A stretch of DNA of 64,000 nt from Pseudomonas laurentiana (GCF_014648275.1 NZ_BMQU01000018.1:1-64000); one strand, 5' to 3'. Shown: positions 1-9,302, counted from the stretch's first letter. Program-made: numbers and translations. Notes: generated from the letters alone by a model not told the origin.

Positions 1-43
1 GACGTACGTGTTCAAGCTCTGCCTGACTGGCTTCCTGATTCAT
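1..43 (-). CDS. 5' end of a minus-strand gene, cut by the window edge
   Basis: On the minus strand an ATG at 43-41 opens a frame reading MNQEASQAELEHVR before the window ends. An AAGGA Shine-Dalgarno lies seven bases upstream, so this looks like a genuine gene start. Only 14 codons are visible and no family can be named. Confidence 0.5.
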   Translation of the reverse strand, partial: MNQEASQAELEHVR

Positions 44-254
44 GTTGCATCCTTGTCTAATTCCCTGTCCTTTTTGCAGGGGCAATAACCGGGCGCTCGC
101 GTATCGCGAAACACCCCGAGTACAAAGGACTCGAACGCTAGCAGATGCACTTCTGGAGGGATGTAGGACGCTTCCGAAAGTTGTTACAAAGCCGGTGTCG
201 GCAGCGCCGTCTCACATTGCCGGGCGAGAGTCGGAAGGGGAGCAAGCGCCAAGG

Positions 255-458
255 TTACCGTCTGGGCAATGATTGAATGCGAGGCTCAAGCTGTTGCCGG
301 GGGATGAGCTTGTACCCTGTCCGGTTGTTACCGGTATCCACTGAGGATGGGGTTTGCCGGTCACTGGCGCGGTCATCTTTGCCATAGTCATGGCAGGACG
401 ATCCACCCAATACAATGGCAAGGGCAATCATGACGAGCGGTAACGTAGGCTTGAGCAT
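255..458 (-). CDS. small exported protein, possibly a lipoprotein
   Basis: A 67-residue protein with a hydrophobic N-terminus (residues about 5-18) followed by GGSSC and a polar tail, suggesting Sec export. The cysteine could be lipidated, but the -3 position is Gly rather than Leu/Val/Ile, so the lipobox is poor. I chose the ATG at 458 over the TTG six bases upstream because GGGAG sits about seven bases before this ATG. No domain is recognised and it stands alone. It is either a small envelope protein or a chance ORF, and the ribosome binding site favours a real gene. Confidence 0.45.
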   Translation of the reverse strand: MLKPTLPLVMIALAIVLGGSSCHDYGKDDRASDRQTPSSVDTGNNRTGYKLIPRQQLEPRIQSLPRR

Positions 459-883
459 GGACAATCTCCCGCTCGATGAGATCAGAGGGCTGAGTCGCCG
501 GGGCAGAGCATCGCCTGCCCCTTGTTGTCACTGAGCACGCCAGCACCCGCAGGTGCTCATCCCTGCAGAGTAGCGTACCCAGTGCGGTGTATCGGGAGAG
601 GAAGACGAACCGACAAGGCGCTCAAGCGGCCTGTGCAGGATGATGTTTCCTAGAGCGGCTCCACGAGCCATTCGTTGGCCTTCGCGCTCGACGCTTAAAG
701 CCTTTACATGACTATTTTGGGGCTGGCTATAGTGCGAATCGCTGAAAATCAATCATTCAGGCGAGAGCCTCGACAGGGCATTGCAGCTTTTACAGTACAG
801 CGAAACCACATAGTAACCCTGTCGAAGCAGCACGACGCTATGCCATGCTGCCTTTCCCATGTGCAGGTGTGATGCCAATAGGA
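459..883. other. gene-free stretch
   Basis: About 425 bases with no convincing gene. Short ORFs here have no ribosome binding site and implausible composition. Two weak inverted repeats can be seen (AGCACC/GGTGCT at 542-557; CGACAGGG at 771-778 with CCCTGTCG at 817-824), neither followed by a T-run. The promoter of the exported protein at 255-458 should lie at its left end. Confidence 0.4.
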
Positions 884-1441
884 CTACTTCAGGCGAACCT
901 GCTCCGGCAGCATGCGCTTGAGGGTGTTGTCGCGGTTGACGTAGTGGTGGAACAACCCTGCCACGGCATGCAAGCCAATCAACCAGTAACCCGCGGAGCC
1001 TGCCAGTTCGTGCCACTCCTTGATTTCACCTGCCAGATCAGGGTTCTTGCCAATCAGGGGGGGCAATTCCAGGCCGAAGAACGGGATGGGTTTACCGGCA
1101 GCGCTCAACACCAGCCAGCCGGCCAGCGGTGCGCCGATCATCAATGCATACAGGGCCAGGTGCATGAGATGGGAGAGTGCCGTCTGCCATTGCGGCGGTC
1201 TCGGGGTGATTTTCGGTGTTGGGGCAATCAGGCGGCTGAGCAGGCGTATCCAGACCAGTGCAAAGATGCCAAGGCCCAGCATGAAGTGCCATTGTTTGAG
1301 CAACTCACGAGGCTCGCTGCCCTTGGGAAAGTTGCCTTTGAGTTCTATACAGGCGTATACGCCAACCATTAGCACCAGCATCAGCCAGTGCAGGGCAATG
1401 GTGAGGCGACCATAACGCTGTTCATTGTTGTTCCGCGTCAT
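884..1441 (-). CDS. cybB: cytochrome b561 family protein
   Basis: A 185-residue inner-membrane di-heme b-type cytochrome of the bacterial CybB family. Such proteins take electrons from ubiquinol, some passing them to superoxide. Four hydrophobic segments are visible. Conserved histidines fall in the first helix (IALHWLM), the second (QWHFMLG), after the third, and near the C-terminus (WHELAGSAGYWLIGLHA). The length matches the family (about 175-190 residues). It is a single gene with no clear operon partner, and the neighbours do not reveal the physiological donor. Confidence 0.85.
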   Translation of the reverse strand: MTRNNNEQRYGRLTIALHWLMLVLMVGVYACIELKGNFPKGSEPRELLKQWHFMLGLGIFALVWIRLLSRLIAPTPKITPRPPQWQTALSHLMHLALYALMIGAPLAGWLVLSAAGKPIPFFGLELPPLIGKNPDLAGEIKEWHELAGSAGYWLIGLHAVAGLFHHYVNRDNTLKRMLPEQVRLK

Positions 1442-1555
1442 AACGATTCCCTAGTCTTGCGCGATTGTGGATGGATTCGCCGCAGACGGTAATCGGATGA
1501 GCTTAAGCATAGCTTAAGGCCAGGGGTGATCGGGTGGCGGCGGGAGGCCTCAACC

Positions 1556-2254
1556 CTAGCGCGGCATGTAGCGCAGTTGCCAGCGCCGAGGAATTTTCAA
1601 CGAGATCAAGCCGAGGCTGAGTGTCAGTAACGCGCTGAACAGCATGGCGCCCAGGCCAAAGGTCGTTTCCAGCAGAGCGCCGATGACTGCGCCGACGAAC
1701 ATGCCGGTCCAGGGTACCAACTGCACGCGCCAACCGTGTCGACGCTCACCGAGCACCCGGCGGCCCAGGCCTCGGCCGAATCGCGACAGAGCGCCAGTGA
1801 CATAGGTCAGCCCGATGGGGAGACCGTTCACTTCCTCGACGACGGTGTTCACCAGGCCCATGGCAACCACCGCGATGACCAGCCCCAGCAGTTGCAGGGA
1901 CGCTGGCAAGAGGGCCGTCAGGCAGAGCAGGGCGGCAATCGTCAGCAGCAGTGGCCAGGGCCGACGACCGCTAAGGCGGGCGGCGATGACACCCAAGGCA
2001 TTACCCAGCACGAAGGCCACGATCAGCAGCACGATACGCAGTGCCGGGCCAAACTGCTGTTCGCCCAGTGAAACGGCGAGGCGGGTCGTGTTGCCACTCA
2101 TGAAGGAGACAAAGTCACCGGTGGCCATGAACCCGATGGCGTCTGTCATCCCGGCGAGTACCGACAGGCAGGCGACGAAATAGAGGCCCACACGGCCGCG
2201 CAACTTCGCTGCATGAACCGTTCGGGCTGATTTAAAGGTTGAACCTGGCAGCAT
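1556..2254 (-). CDS. DUF1275 (YoaK-type) membrane protein
   Basis: An integral membrane protein of 232 residues with about six hydrophobic helices. It carries the DUF1275 hallmarks: an N-terminal helix ending AGMTDAIGF, then FVSFMSGNTTRLAVSLG. The family is widespread and its transport or other role is unproven. I use the ATG at 2254 because GGGGGAA precedes it at good spacing. The longer reading from 2308 adds an 18-residue extension of unlikely composition. It is monocistronic. Confidence 0.8.
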   Translation of the reverse strand: MLPGSTFKSARTVHAAKLRGRVGLYFVACLSVLAGMTDAIGFMATGDFVSFMSGNTTRLAVSLGEQQFGPALRIVLLIVAFVLGNALGVIAARLSGRRPWPLLLTIAALLCLTALLPASLQLLGLVIAVVAMGLVNTVVEEVNGLPIGLTYVTGALSRFGRGLGRRVLGERRHGWRVQLVPWTGMFVGAVIGALLETTFGLGAMLFSALLTLSLGLISLKIPRRWQLRYMPR

Positions 2255-2369
2255 TGTTCCCCCGAGTGAGCCTTGCGGATGAGTTGTGCCACGCAGATTA
2301 CAAGGCACGTTTGCTAGATTGCGTGGCCATTTACACCTCTAGAGGGATCTAAGATGTTGATGCTCAAGC

Positions 2370-2468
2370 ATGATGACCATGCCGATGTGCTGGAGCCTGG
2401 CACTGTTCATCGCACCGCTCGGGCTGGCCTACCTGTATTTCTACCACAGCCGCGCAGCCCAGGCGTAA
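2370..2468 (+). CDS. possible 32-residue single-helix membrane peptide
   Basis: Starting at ATG 2370, this frame reads MMTMPMCWSLALFIAP, then a hydrophobic run ending AYLYFYHSRAAQA and a TAA stop. That is one transmembrane helix with a short polar tail. A good GAGGG ribosome binding site lies nearby but is best placed for ATG 2354, which opens a different frame with unlikely composition. Translation of the peptide might use reinitiation. Composition supports a small membrane protein; start assignment is weak. Confidence 0.35.
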   Translation: MMTMPMCWSLALFIAPLGLAYLYFYHSRAAQA

Positions 2469-2587
2469 GACCTTGGTCTATTGATTCGGCTCACCGAGCC
2501 GGTACGTCCCCCGTGCATGCCGCCCGTGGAACTTAAGCGGTAAATAATGATCGATTGGCTGGCTGATCATCTGCACGCGGGGAACAC

Positions 2588-3553
2588 ATGTTCAAAAAAA
2601 TAGCGGCTTCCCTACTGGTGGCCGGGTCCATCCTGCTGGCGGGCTGTGGCAAAAGCATCGAGTTTCGCAATACCGAAATCGTCAATGGCGCCGTCTACGA
2701 AAAGGGTGCCAACCAGCCTTTGACCGGTGAAGTCACCAACTTTCCTGAGCGTTTGCTGGCCTTTCAGGTCGGGCACAATGACCTGTTCGATACGTTGAAC
2801 CGGCTGTTGAGCCTGATCGGGAATACAACCGATGGCGTGCTCGGGCAAAACCTGCTGTGCACCATTACGGTCGACAAAGGCCGGCTTGATGGCCCGGTGA
2901 CCTGTTTCACGCCGCGGTCCACGGTTGTGCGTTATCAGGCCCGGTATGCTGGCGGTACCTTCGAGGGCGAGACCACGGTTTTCAGCCAGGACGGTAAACG
3001 CACCCTTGCCATAGGTCATCTGAAGGGCGGCTTGCTCGACGGTGAATTGGAAGTGCTCCACCCGGAGACCGGCAAACCGCTGTACCGCGCGGACTACAAG
3101 GCCAACCAGACCGAAGGCACGATTGAGAGTTTCAGTGCCAAGACCGGCAAGCGGGTGCTGTCTGCAGGTTCGGTGGCGGGCAAGTATGACGGTCAGATGC
3201 AGCGTTACAGCGAGCAGGGCGAACTGATTTATCGCGGCACTTATGCCAGCGGGGTAAAGGTCGGCCTGCATGAAGAGTTCTACCCCGACAGCGGCAAGCC
3301 ATCGGTTTCGGCCGAATGGGCCAACGGTCAGCTCAATGGCGTGGTCAAGCAGTGGAATGCCCAAGGCACGCTGGTGGAAGAGGCCACTTACAAGGACGGC
3401 GTCAAAGTCGTCGCTCGGCCAGAGCCTCGCACCGCCGGCAGTGATGATTGCGTCAGCAAGATGGCGGCTGAGTACCGTAAGGAAGCGGGTAAGGCGGCGG
3501 TGGTACGGGCTGGCATGCTGGATGAGTGGGCTGCCATGTGCCGTCAGCTGTGA
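2588..3553 (+). CDS. YwqK/MORN-repeat lipoprotein
   Basis: A 321-residue lipoprotein. The signal peptide ends in lipobox LLAGC (cysteine at residue 20), so the mature protein should be lipidated. From about residue 110 to 275 it carries successive MORN-type repeats of the YwqK kind (GGTFEGETTVF, GGLLDGELEVL, GKYDGQMQRY, GVKVGLHEEFY, GQLNGVVKQW). A charged tail with two cysteines follows. YwqK proteins are labelled antitoxins in Bacillus, but a lipidated form in a Gram-negative more likely has a structural or binding role in the envelope. It is monocistronic and convergent with fdhE. Confidence 0.75.
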   Translation: MFKKIAASLLVAGSILLAGCGKSIEFRNTEIVNGAVYEKGANQPLTGEVTNFPERLLAFQVGHNDLFDTLNRLLSLIGNTTDGVLGQNLLCTITVDKGRLDGPVTCFTPRSTVVRYQARYAGGTFEGETTVFSQDGKRTLAIGHLKGGLLDGELEVLHPETGKPLYRADYKANQTEGTIESFSAKTGKRVLSAGSVAGKYDGQMQRYSEQGELIYRGTYASGVKVGLHEEFYPDSGKPSVSAEWANGQLNGVVKQWNAQGTLVEEATYKDGVKVVARPEPRTAGSDDCVSKMAAEYRKEAGKAAVVRAGMLDEWAAMCRQL

Positions 3554-3567
3554 GACCTGAAAATACC

Positions 3568-3591
3568 CCCTTCGGCGCTGACGTCGAAGGG
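3568..3591. terminator. small hairpin between convergent genes
   Basis: CCCTTCG (3568-3574) pairs with CGAAGGG (3585-3591) between the end of the MORN lipoprotein and the end of fdhE. There is no T-run on either strand, so it is at best a weak or rho-assisted terminator. Confidence 0.35.
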
Positions 3592-3614
3592 CGCATTGCT
3601 CAGGCAGGCAGCGC

Positions 3615-4526
3615 CTAGCCAGGAAACAGGAAGGGATTCAGCGCACTGCGCCCGAACCCTTCACGCTCCAGTTCCGCATCCAGCCCCAGTGATGCCAGGT
3701 CATCGGCCACCAGCTCCAGGTCGCGGTCACGTTCTGGATAGAACACCTTGAGGTAGCTTTGGCAGTCGTCACAGCTCTCGGCCTTGATCGGTGCTTCCTT
3801 GTTCTCCAGCGACCAGTAGTCGAGTGCGCCGGTGGCTTCGCAGTTGCTGCATTTCAGGCGCACCATGTGCCAACGACTTTCGCACAGGCCGCATTGCAGG
3901 TAGCGCAGCCCGGCCTGGGCGCCGGTCATGATCACACTGGCGACTGGCGCGCTGGCGCACACCGGGCAATGCTGGCGTGCCTCACCCGGCAGGGCCTTGG
4001 CCGAGGCGGGCAGGTGCGCCGCCAACTGGGTGAAGTACAGCGACAACGCAGCCCAAAGGAATACAGCCTGGCCACTGTCGACCGCCGCGTAGTCCCCAGC
4101 GAGCAGGGCGCTGGCCTGCTGCTCCCGTTGCCCGGGCGTTTGCGTGCGCAAGGTCTCCAGGGCCGTCCTTACGGCCGGTGTGGCCTCGGCAGTCAGCAGA
4201 TCGATCAGTTGCTCAAGCAGTGCTTGCCAATAAGGGTCGCGCGGGTAGTCATGGTACGCCAGCGGTGGTTGCGCGCGGCCCAAGCGTCCGGCCAGGTCGT
4301 TGATGCAGGCCGCCGGTAACGGTTGCTCGTCGAGTACACGTTGTTGGGCGGCAGCAACGTTGGCGGCGAAGCTCAGGTAATCGGCCATCGCATGCCCTTC
4401 AGCCAACTGACGCAGGCGCGCGGCGCGTTGAGCGTAGCGTTGCTTGAGGTGTGGCAGCAGTACGGCGGGGATCTCGGTGATGCCCGGCGAGCGCGGCTCG
4501 ACCGGGGTCAGTTGAATGCTGCTCAT
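3615..4526 (-). CDS. fdhE: formate dehydrogenase accessory protein FdhE
   Basis: A 303-residue cytoplasmic protein needed for maturation of respiratory formate dehydrogenase; family members bind iron and interact with the catalytic subunit. The C-terminal half carries the rubredoxin-like cysteine pairs of FdhE: CPVCAS near residue 190, CGLC near 213, CSNC near 230 and CDDC near 255. The start overlaps the fdnI stop by four bases, so the two are translationally coupled. It is the last gene of the operon; selA/selB, which follow fdhE in several pseudomonads, are absent. Confidence 0.95.
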   Translation of the reverse strand: MSSIQLTPVEPRSPGITEIPAVLLPHLKQRYAQRAARLRQLAEGHAMADYLSFAANVAAAQQRVLDEQPLPAACINDLAGRLGRAQPPLAYHDYPRDPYWQALLEQLIDLLTAEATPAVRTALETLRTQTPGQREQQASALLAGDYAAVDSGQAVFLWAALSLYFTQLAAHLPASAKALPGEARQHCPVCASAPVASVIMTGAQAGLRYLQCGLCESRWHMVRLKCSNCEATGALDYWSLENKEAPIKAESCDDCQSYLKVFYPERDRDLELVADDLASLGLDAELEREGFGRSALNPFLFPG

Positions 4527-5170
4527 TGCTTGCGACCGCTCCCTGGTTGCTTGTTGCTGATCTGTCGGTACCAGCGATCATGGTGGGTCTTGGCCCAGCG
4601 ACGCGAGACATAACCGGTGACCATGCCACGGATCGAGCCTTTTACCCAGAACGCCAGGTAGGCGTGGCCGATGATCAGCAGGATCAGGCTGATGCCGGCC
4701 AGGGCATGGACGAACAGGCCGATGCGAATCATCGGGATCGAGAACAGCGGCGCGAAGTACGGTCGCCAGATCACCACGCCACTGATCAACAGCAGGGTAA
4801 TCAGGGCCATGATGCCCCAGAACAGCACTTTCTGGCCGGCATTGTATTTACCGATCTGCAGCGCCGGCTCATGTTTCCCGGCCAGTACCTGCTTGATGTT
4901 CTTGAACCAGGTCAGGTCCTCGCGCTCCGGCAGGTTGTATTTGACGAAGCGGATGAACAGGAACATCAGCAACAAGAACACCACTACCCCGAAGAAAGGG
5001 TGCAGGATGCGCGCCAGTTGCGGTGTGCCAAACACCGCGTTCAGGCCGTTGAGCGACGGGAAGAACCACGACAGCCCCGACAGCGCTACGGCAAAGAAGC
5101 AGATGACCATGAACCAGTGGCTGGCACGCTCGATGAAACGGGTGCGCAGGATCAGTTTGTCCTTGTTCAT
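4523..5170 (-). CDS. fdnI: formate dehydrogenase cytochrome b556 (gamma) subunit
   Basis: A 215-residue membrane subunit that anchors the formate dehydrogenase complex, binds two b hemes and hands electrons to the quinone pool. Four hydrophobic helices are evident. Histidines suited to heme ligation lie in helix I (ERASHWFMV), helix II (LHPFFGV) and the last helices ([16 protein letters not shown]). Length is typical (E. coli FdnI is about 217). It overlaps fdnH by four bases upstream and fdhE by four downstream. Confidence 0.95.
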   Translation of the reverse strand: MNKDKLILRTRFIERASHWFMVICFFAVALSGLSWFFPSLNGLNAVFGTPQLARILHPFFGVVVFLLLMFLFIRFVKYNLPEREDLTWFKNIKQVLAGKHEPALQIGKYNAGQKVLFWGIMALITLLLISGVVIWRPYFAPLFSIPMIRIGLFVHALAGISLILLIIGHAYLAFWVKGSIRGMVTGYVSRRWAKTHHDRWYRQISNKQPGSGRKQ

Positions 5171-6063
5171 GCGTGGGTGTCCTCTTCGTGCGTTTCGTCC
5201 TGTTCGTCCACCTCGTTCGGCCCGACGCCAACGTAGTGGAAGAGGGTGCCGGCCAGCGTGGCGAAGAACGCCACTGCGGCAGCAGGCTTGAGCCAGCCTT
5301 TCCAGCCATGAATGGCGCTGCTGATACGCGGGTCGGTCGGCAGCTTGTGGTACAGGTGCGGTTTGTCGGCATGTTGCAGCACATACATCACGTGGGTGCC
5401 GCCGACGCCTTGCGGGTCATAGAGACCGGCCCCGGCGAAGCCGCGCCCCTGCAACTCGACCACCCGTTCGCTGGCCAGGTGCTGCATGTCCTGCTTGCTG
5501 CCGAAGTTGATCGCACCGGTGGGGCAGGTCTTCACGCAGGCCGGCTCCTGGCCGACCGAGACGCGGTCGACGCACAGTGTGCACTTGTAGGCCTTGTTGT
5601 CCTTCTGGCTGATGCGCGGCACATCGAACGGGCAGCCGGCGATGCAATAGCCGCAACCGATGCAGTGTTCGGACTGGAAGTCGACGATGCCATTGGCGTA
5701 CTGGATGATTGCCCCCGGCTGTGGGCAGGCCTTCAGGCAGCCCGGGTCGGCGCAGTGCATGCAACCGTCCTTGCGGATCAGCCACTCCAGCTTGCCGCTC
5801 TCGTCTTCGACTTCGTCGAAACGCATCAGCGTCCAGGTCTCAGCCGAGAGGTCGGCCGGGTTGTCGTAGACGCCGACGTTGTGGCCGACCTCGTCACGCA
5901 GGTCGTTCCACTCGTTGCAGGCGACCTGGCAGGCCTTGCAGCCGATGCAGATACTGACATCGATCAGCTTGGCCACTTCGGCCTGGTGATCGCGGGTATG
6001 TGGCGCCGGGGTCAGGGCGTTGGTGGCGGAGCGCCTGACGATGTCTTGGGATTGCATGGACAT
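5167..6063 (-). CDS. fdnH: formate dehydrogenase iron-sulfur (beta) subunit
   Basis: A 298-residue electron-transfer subunit carrying four [4Fe-4S] clusters between the catalytic and cytochrome subunits. Cysteine groups are visible in order: [11 protein letters not shown] (about residues 39-49), [13 protein letters not shown] (about 101-113), [11 protein letters not shown] (about 134-144) and CTLC...CVKTC (about 160-185). A single hydrophobic helix near residues 255-275 anchors it in the membrane, as in E. coli FdnH. It starts 12 bases after fdnG. The final dozen residues are very acidic ([13 protein letters not shown]). Confidence 0.95.
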   Translation of the reverse strand: MSMQSQDIVRRSATNALTPAPHTRDHQAEVAKLIDVSICIGCKACQVACNEWNDLRDEVGHNVGVYDNPADLSAETWTLMRFDEVEDESGKLEWLIRKDGCMHCADPGCLKACPQPGAIIQYANGIVDFQSEHCIGCGYCIAGCPFDVPRISQKDNKAYKCTLCVDRVSVGQEPACVKTCPTGAINFGSKQDMQHLASERVVELQGRGFAGAGLYDPQGVGGTHVMYVLQHADKPHLYHKLPTDPRISSAIHGWKGWLKPAAAVAFFATLAGTLFHYVGVGPNEVDEQDETHEEDTHA

Positions 6064-6075
6064 GGGTTCGCTCCG

Positions 6076-9000
6076 TTACACCTTTTCAATATTCACGAGA
6101 AACGCCTTGTACTCCGGCGTATGGGTATTCGACTCGCCGACACCCGGGGTCAGGGTGTTGGCCAGGAACCCCTTGCGTGTGCTGCCTTCGTAGCCCCAGT
6201 GGCAGGGGATGCCGATGGTGTCGACGTCCTGGCCGTCAATGGTCAGGCGGCGGATACGCTTGGTCACCACGGCCTTGGCCTTGATGTAACCGCGCTTGGT
6301 GCTGACCTTGACCGTATCGCCCTGAACGATGCCTTTGTCATTGGCCAGTCTTTCGCCGATTTCGATGAACTGCTCTGGTTGGACGATGGCATTCAGCCGT
6401 GAGTGTTTGGTCCAGTGACGGAACAGCTCGGTGATCGAGTAGGTGGTCGCCACGTAGGGGAACTCTTCACGGGTGCCCATGCGCTGGCGGTCGCTTTCGT
6501 ACAGCCGTGCCGTTGGGCTGTAGGTGACGTTGGGGTGCAGCGGGTTTTTCGCCAGCGGGCTTTCGGTCGGCTCGTAGTGTTCCGGGAACGGTCCGTCGTT
6601 CATGGCACCGACCGAAAAGAGTCGGCCAAGGCCTTCGGGCAGCATGATGAACGGGTTGGTGTTGCTGCCCGGTGCGGCGGTAACGGCAAAGTCCGGCACG
6701 TCGACACCGCTCCAGCGTGTGCCGTCCCAACCGATCAGTTTGCGCTTGGCATCCCAAGGGTTGCCCTGCGGGTCAGCCGAGGCACGGTTATAGAGGATGC
6801 GGCGGTTCTGCGGCCACGCCCAGGCCCAGCCGGGCGTGCAACCGAGGCCACTGTCGGCATTGTCCCGTCGGGCCATCTGGTTGCCTTGCTCGGTCCAGGA
6901 GCCGGCAAAGATCCAGTTGAAGCAACTGGTGCTGCCGTCGTCGCGCAACTGCGAGAAGTCGTTGAGTAACTGGCCCTTGCGCAGGATCAGGTTGCCTTGG
7001 TCATCGTGCAGGTCAGCAAGGGCGCGACCGTTGGACTCCTTTGCCACCTCTTCGGGTTTCGGGTCCAACGGGTCGGCATAGTCCCAGGCCATGTTGAGAA
7101 TCGGTGCCGGGTTGGCGCCGCCTTCCTTCTCGTACAGCTCGCGGATCTTGAGGAACAAGTGACCGAGAATCTTGCCGTCGTGCCAGGCTTCTCCGGGCGG
7201 TGCGGCACCGGCCCAGTGCCATTGCAACCAGCGTCCGGAGTTGACGATAGAGCCGTCTTCTTCGGCGAAGCAGGACGAGGGCAGGCGGAACACCTCGGTC
7301 TGGATCGAGGCGGTATCGACGTCATGCTGTTCGCCGTGGTTCTGCCAGAAACTTGAGGTTTCGGTGGCCAGCGGGTCGATGATTACCAGGAACTTCAGCT
7401 TGGCCAGGGCGGCCTGGGCCTTGTTCTTGTCCGGGAACGCCGCGACCGGGTTGAAGCCTTGGGCGATGTAGCCGTTGACCTTGCCTTCATACATGCGGTT
7501 GCTGAAGTTGAGCACGTCATAGCTGTCGTCCCACTTCGGCAACCAGTCAAAGCCCCAGCTGTTTTCCCGGGTCGCCTTGTCGCCCCAGAGGCTTTTCATC
7601 AGGCTGACGAAGAACTTCGGCGTGTGCTTGTAGTAGTTGACCTGATCAGGCAGCAGCGCCGTCGGGGTGATCTGCTTGAGGTAGGTGTCAAGGTCGGTTT
7701 GTGCGTCGGACGGCAGGTTCATGTAGCCGGGCAGGCGCAGCGAGAGCAGACCCAGGTCGGTGTAGCCCTGAATGTTGGAGTGGCCGCGCAAGGCGTTGAC
7801 CCCACCACCGGCCATGCCAATGTTGCCCAGCAGCAACTGGATCATGCCCGAACCACGGATCATCTGCGCGCCGTTGGTGTGGTGAGTCCAGCCCAGGGCG
7901 TAGAGGAAGGTAGCGGTCTTGTCCGGGGCGCTGGTCTCGCCGAGGATCGCGCAAATCTTCAGGAAATCATCCTTCGGTGTGCCGCAAACCGTGGTGACCA
8001 TCTCCGGGGTATAGCGGCTGACATGTGCCTTGAGCAGGTTCCATACGCACCGTGGGTGGCTCAGGGTCAGGTCGCGCTTGGCATAGCCCTGTGCGTCCAG
8101 TTCGTACGTCCAGGAACTGCGGTCGTAAGCCCGTTTCTGGGCGTCGTAGCCGCTGAACAGGCCATCGTCGAAGTGGTAGTCCTCGCGAACGATCAGGCTG
8201 GCGTTGGTGTAGGCGCGTACGTATTCATGCTGGATCTTGTCGTGGCTGATCAGGTAGTTGACCACCCCCATCAGGAAGGTCACGTCAGAGCCGGCGCGGA
8301 TCGGAGAATAGATGTCGGCCACCGCGGCGCTGCGGTTGAACCGTGGGTCGACCACGATGACCTTGGCGCCATTGCGGATCTTCGCCTCGATGACCCACTT
8401 GAAGCCTACCGGGTGTGCTTCGGCAGGGTTGCCCCCCATGATCAGCACCACGTTGGCGTTCTTGATATCGACCCAGTTGTTGGTCATTGCGCCACGGCCA
8501 AAGGTCGGCGCCAGGGCCGATACGGTCGGGGCGTGGCAGACCCGCGCCTGGCTGTCGGTGCCGAGGATGCCCAAGGCGCGGGTGAAGCGCTGATCCAGCG
8601 AGCCGGTTTCGCTGCTGGCCGCCGAGGAGCAGAGCATGCCGGTACTCAGCCAACGGTTGACCGTGGTGCCCTTGGCATTCTTCTCGATGAAGTTGGCGTC
8701 GCGGTCGTCCTTCATCAGGCGGGCGATGCGCTCGATGGCGTGTTCCCAGGTGATACGCTGCCATTTGTCCGAGCCCGGTGCGCGGTACTCGGGGTAGAGC
8801 AGGCGTTGTTCGCTGTGGATGTAGTCCACCAGCCCGGCCCCTTTCGGGCACAACGAGCCGCGGCTGACCGGGTGGTCCGGGTCGCCTTCGATGTGGAAAA
8901 TGCGGGCCTTGGCGTTTTTTGCGCCGTCACCCAGGCTGTACATGAGGACGCCGCAACCCACCGAGCAGTAGGTGCAGTTGTTGCGGGTTTCCTTGGCGCG

Positions 9001-9126
9001 CAGCAGCTTGTACTGCCGCGACTGGGTCGCTTGTGCTACGCCGGGGGCGAAGCCGAGGGTGGCACAAGTGGCGGTGGCAGCGCCGACGGTACAGAGCTTG
9101 AAGAACTGTCTTCTGCCAAGACCCAT
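6076..9126 (-). CDS. fdnG: formate dehydrogenase catalytic subunit, cysteine form
   Basis: A 1016-residue periplasmic molybdopterin (bis-MGD) enzyme oxidising formate to CO2. A twin-arginine signal (GRRQFFKL, residues 4-11) directs Tat export. Cys51, Cys54, Cys58 and Cys93 bind the N-terminal [4Fe-4S] cluster. The active-site stretch reads DSQARVCHAPTV: residue 197 is cysteine (TGC, codon at 8538-8536), where E. coli FdnG has selenocysteine encoded by TGA. The whole frame is therefore open without UGA recoding. The next residue, His, is kept as in active enzymes. AAGGAG precedes the ATG at good spacing. It is first in the operon fdnG-fdnH-fdnI-fdhE. Confidence 0.95.
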   Translation of the reverse strand: MGLGRRQFFKLCTVGAATATCATLGFAPGVAQATQSRQYKLLRAKETRNNCTYCSVGCGVLMYSLGDGAKNAKARIFHIEGDPDHPVSRGSLCPKGAGLVDYIHSEQRLLYPEYRAPGSDKWQRITWEHAIERIARLMKDDRDANFIEKNAKGTTVNRWLSTGMLCSSAASSETGSLDQRFTRALGILGTDSQARVCHAPTVSALAPTFGRGAMTNNWVDIKNANVVLIMGGNPAEAHPVGFKWVIEAKIRNGAKVIVVDPRFNRSAAVADIYSPIRAGSDVTFLMGVVNYLISHDKIQHEYVRAYTNASLIVREDYHFDDGLFSGYDAQKRAYDRSSWTYELDAQGYAKRDLTLSHPRCVWNLLKAHVSRYTPEMVTTVCGTPKDDFLKICAILGETSAPDKTATFLYALGWTHHTNGAQMIRGSGMIQLLLGNIGMAGGGVNALRGHSNIQGYTDLGLLSLRLPGYMNLPSDAQTDLDTYLKQITPTALLPDQVNYYKHTPKFFVSLMKSLWGDKATRENSWGFDWLPKWDDSYDVLNFSNRMYEGKVNGYIAQGFNPVAAFPDKNKAQAALAKLKFLVIIDPLATETSSFWQNHGEQHDVDTASIQTEVFRLPSSCFAEEDGSIVNSGRWLQWHWAGAAPPGEAWHDGKILGHLFLKIRELYEKEGGANPAPILNMAWDYADPLDPKPEEVAKESNGRALADLHDDQGNLILRKGQLLNDFSQLRDDGSTSCFNWIFAGSWTEQGNQMARRDNADSGLGCTPGWAWAWPQNRRILYNRASADPQGNPWDAKRKLIGWDGTRWSGVDVPDFAVTAAPGSNTNPFIMLPEGLGRLFSVGAMNDGPFPEHYEPTESPLAKNPLHPNVTYSPTARLYESDRQRMGTREEFPYVATTYSITELFRHWTKHSRLNAIVQPEQFIEIGERLANDKGIVQGDTVKVSTKRGYIKAKAVVTKRIRRLTIDGQDVDTIGIPCHWGYEGSTRKGFLANTLTPGVGESNTHTPEYKAFLVNIEKV

Positions 9127-9287
9127 GGTTATCTCCTTATACAGACGACGTCAGGCATTGCAGGTCAGGGCTGAGCCCGACCGCAACGTGTCGATAGTGG
9201 TCTTCGGTTTACAGGCTGGAAATCAGAGGGTGCGCCGGCGCCCATTCTGTGCAGGGCTGAGTGCGCGCTTGCGGCGCAGTCTATTGC

Positions 9288-9302
9288 CTTACTAAATGTA
9301 AG
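9288..9302. promoter_or_regulatory. short dyad upstream of the formate dehydrogenase operon
   Basis: CTTAC-TAAAT-GTAAG forms a perfect five-base dyad about 160 bases upstream of the fdnG start, in an AT-rich patch. It could be an operator or part of the promoter region, but nothing identifies a regulator. Confidence 0.25.

Noticed and set aside
120-145. A GTTCGAGTCC-like stretch on the minus strand resembling a tRNA T-arm
   Set aside because: The flanking bases do not form the T stem, and no acceptor, D or anticodon arm can be folded around it.
771-824. Inverted repeat CGACAGGG/CCCTGTCG as a terminator or small RNA
   Set aside because: The loop is 38 bases, there is no T-run and no promoter-like sequence; chance is sufficient.
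2354-2536. 60-codon ORF with a good ribosome site
   Set aside because: The translation is rich in His, Arg and Pro with no fold-like pattern; the overlapping +1 frame is more protein-like.
5173-9174. Long plus-strand ORFs (5173-6402, 7459-9174) opposite the formate dehydrogenase genes
   Set aside because: They are mirror frames of GC-rich coding sequence. Their composition is unlike real proteins, and the minus-strand products are unmistakable.
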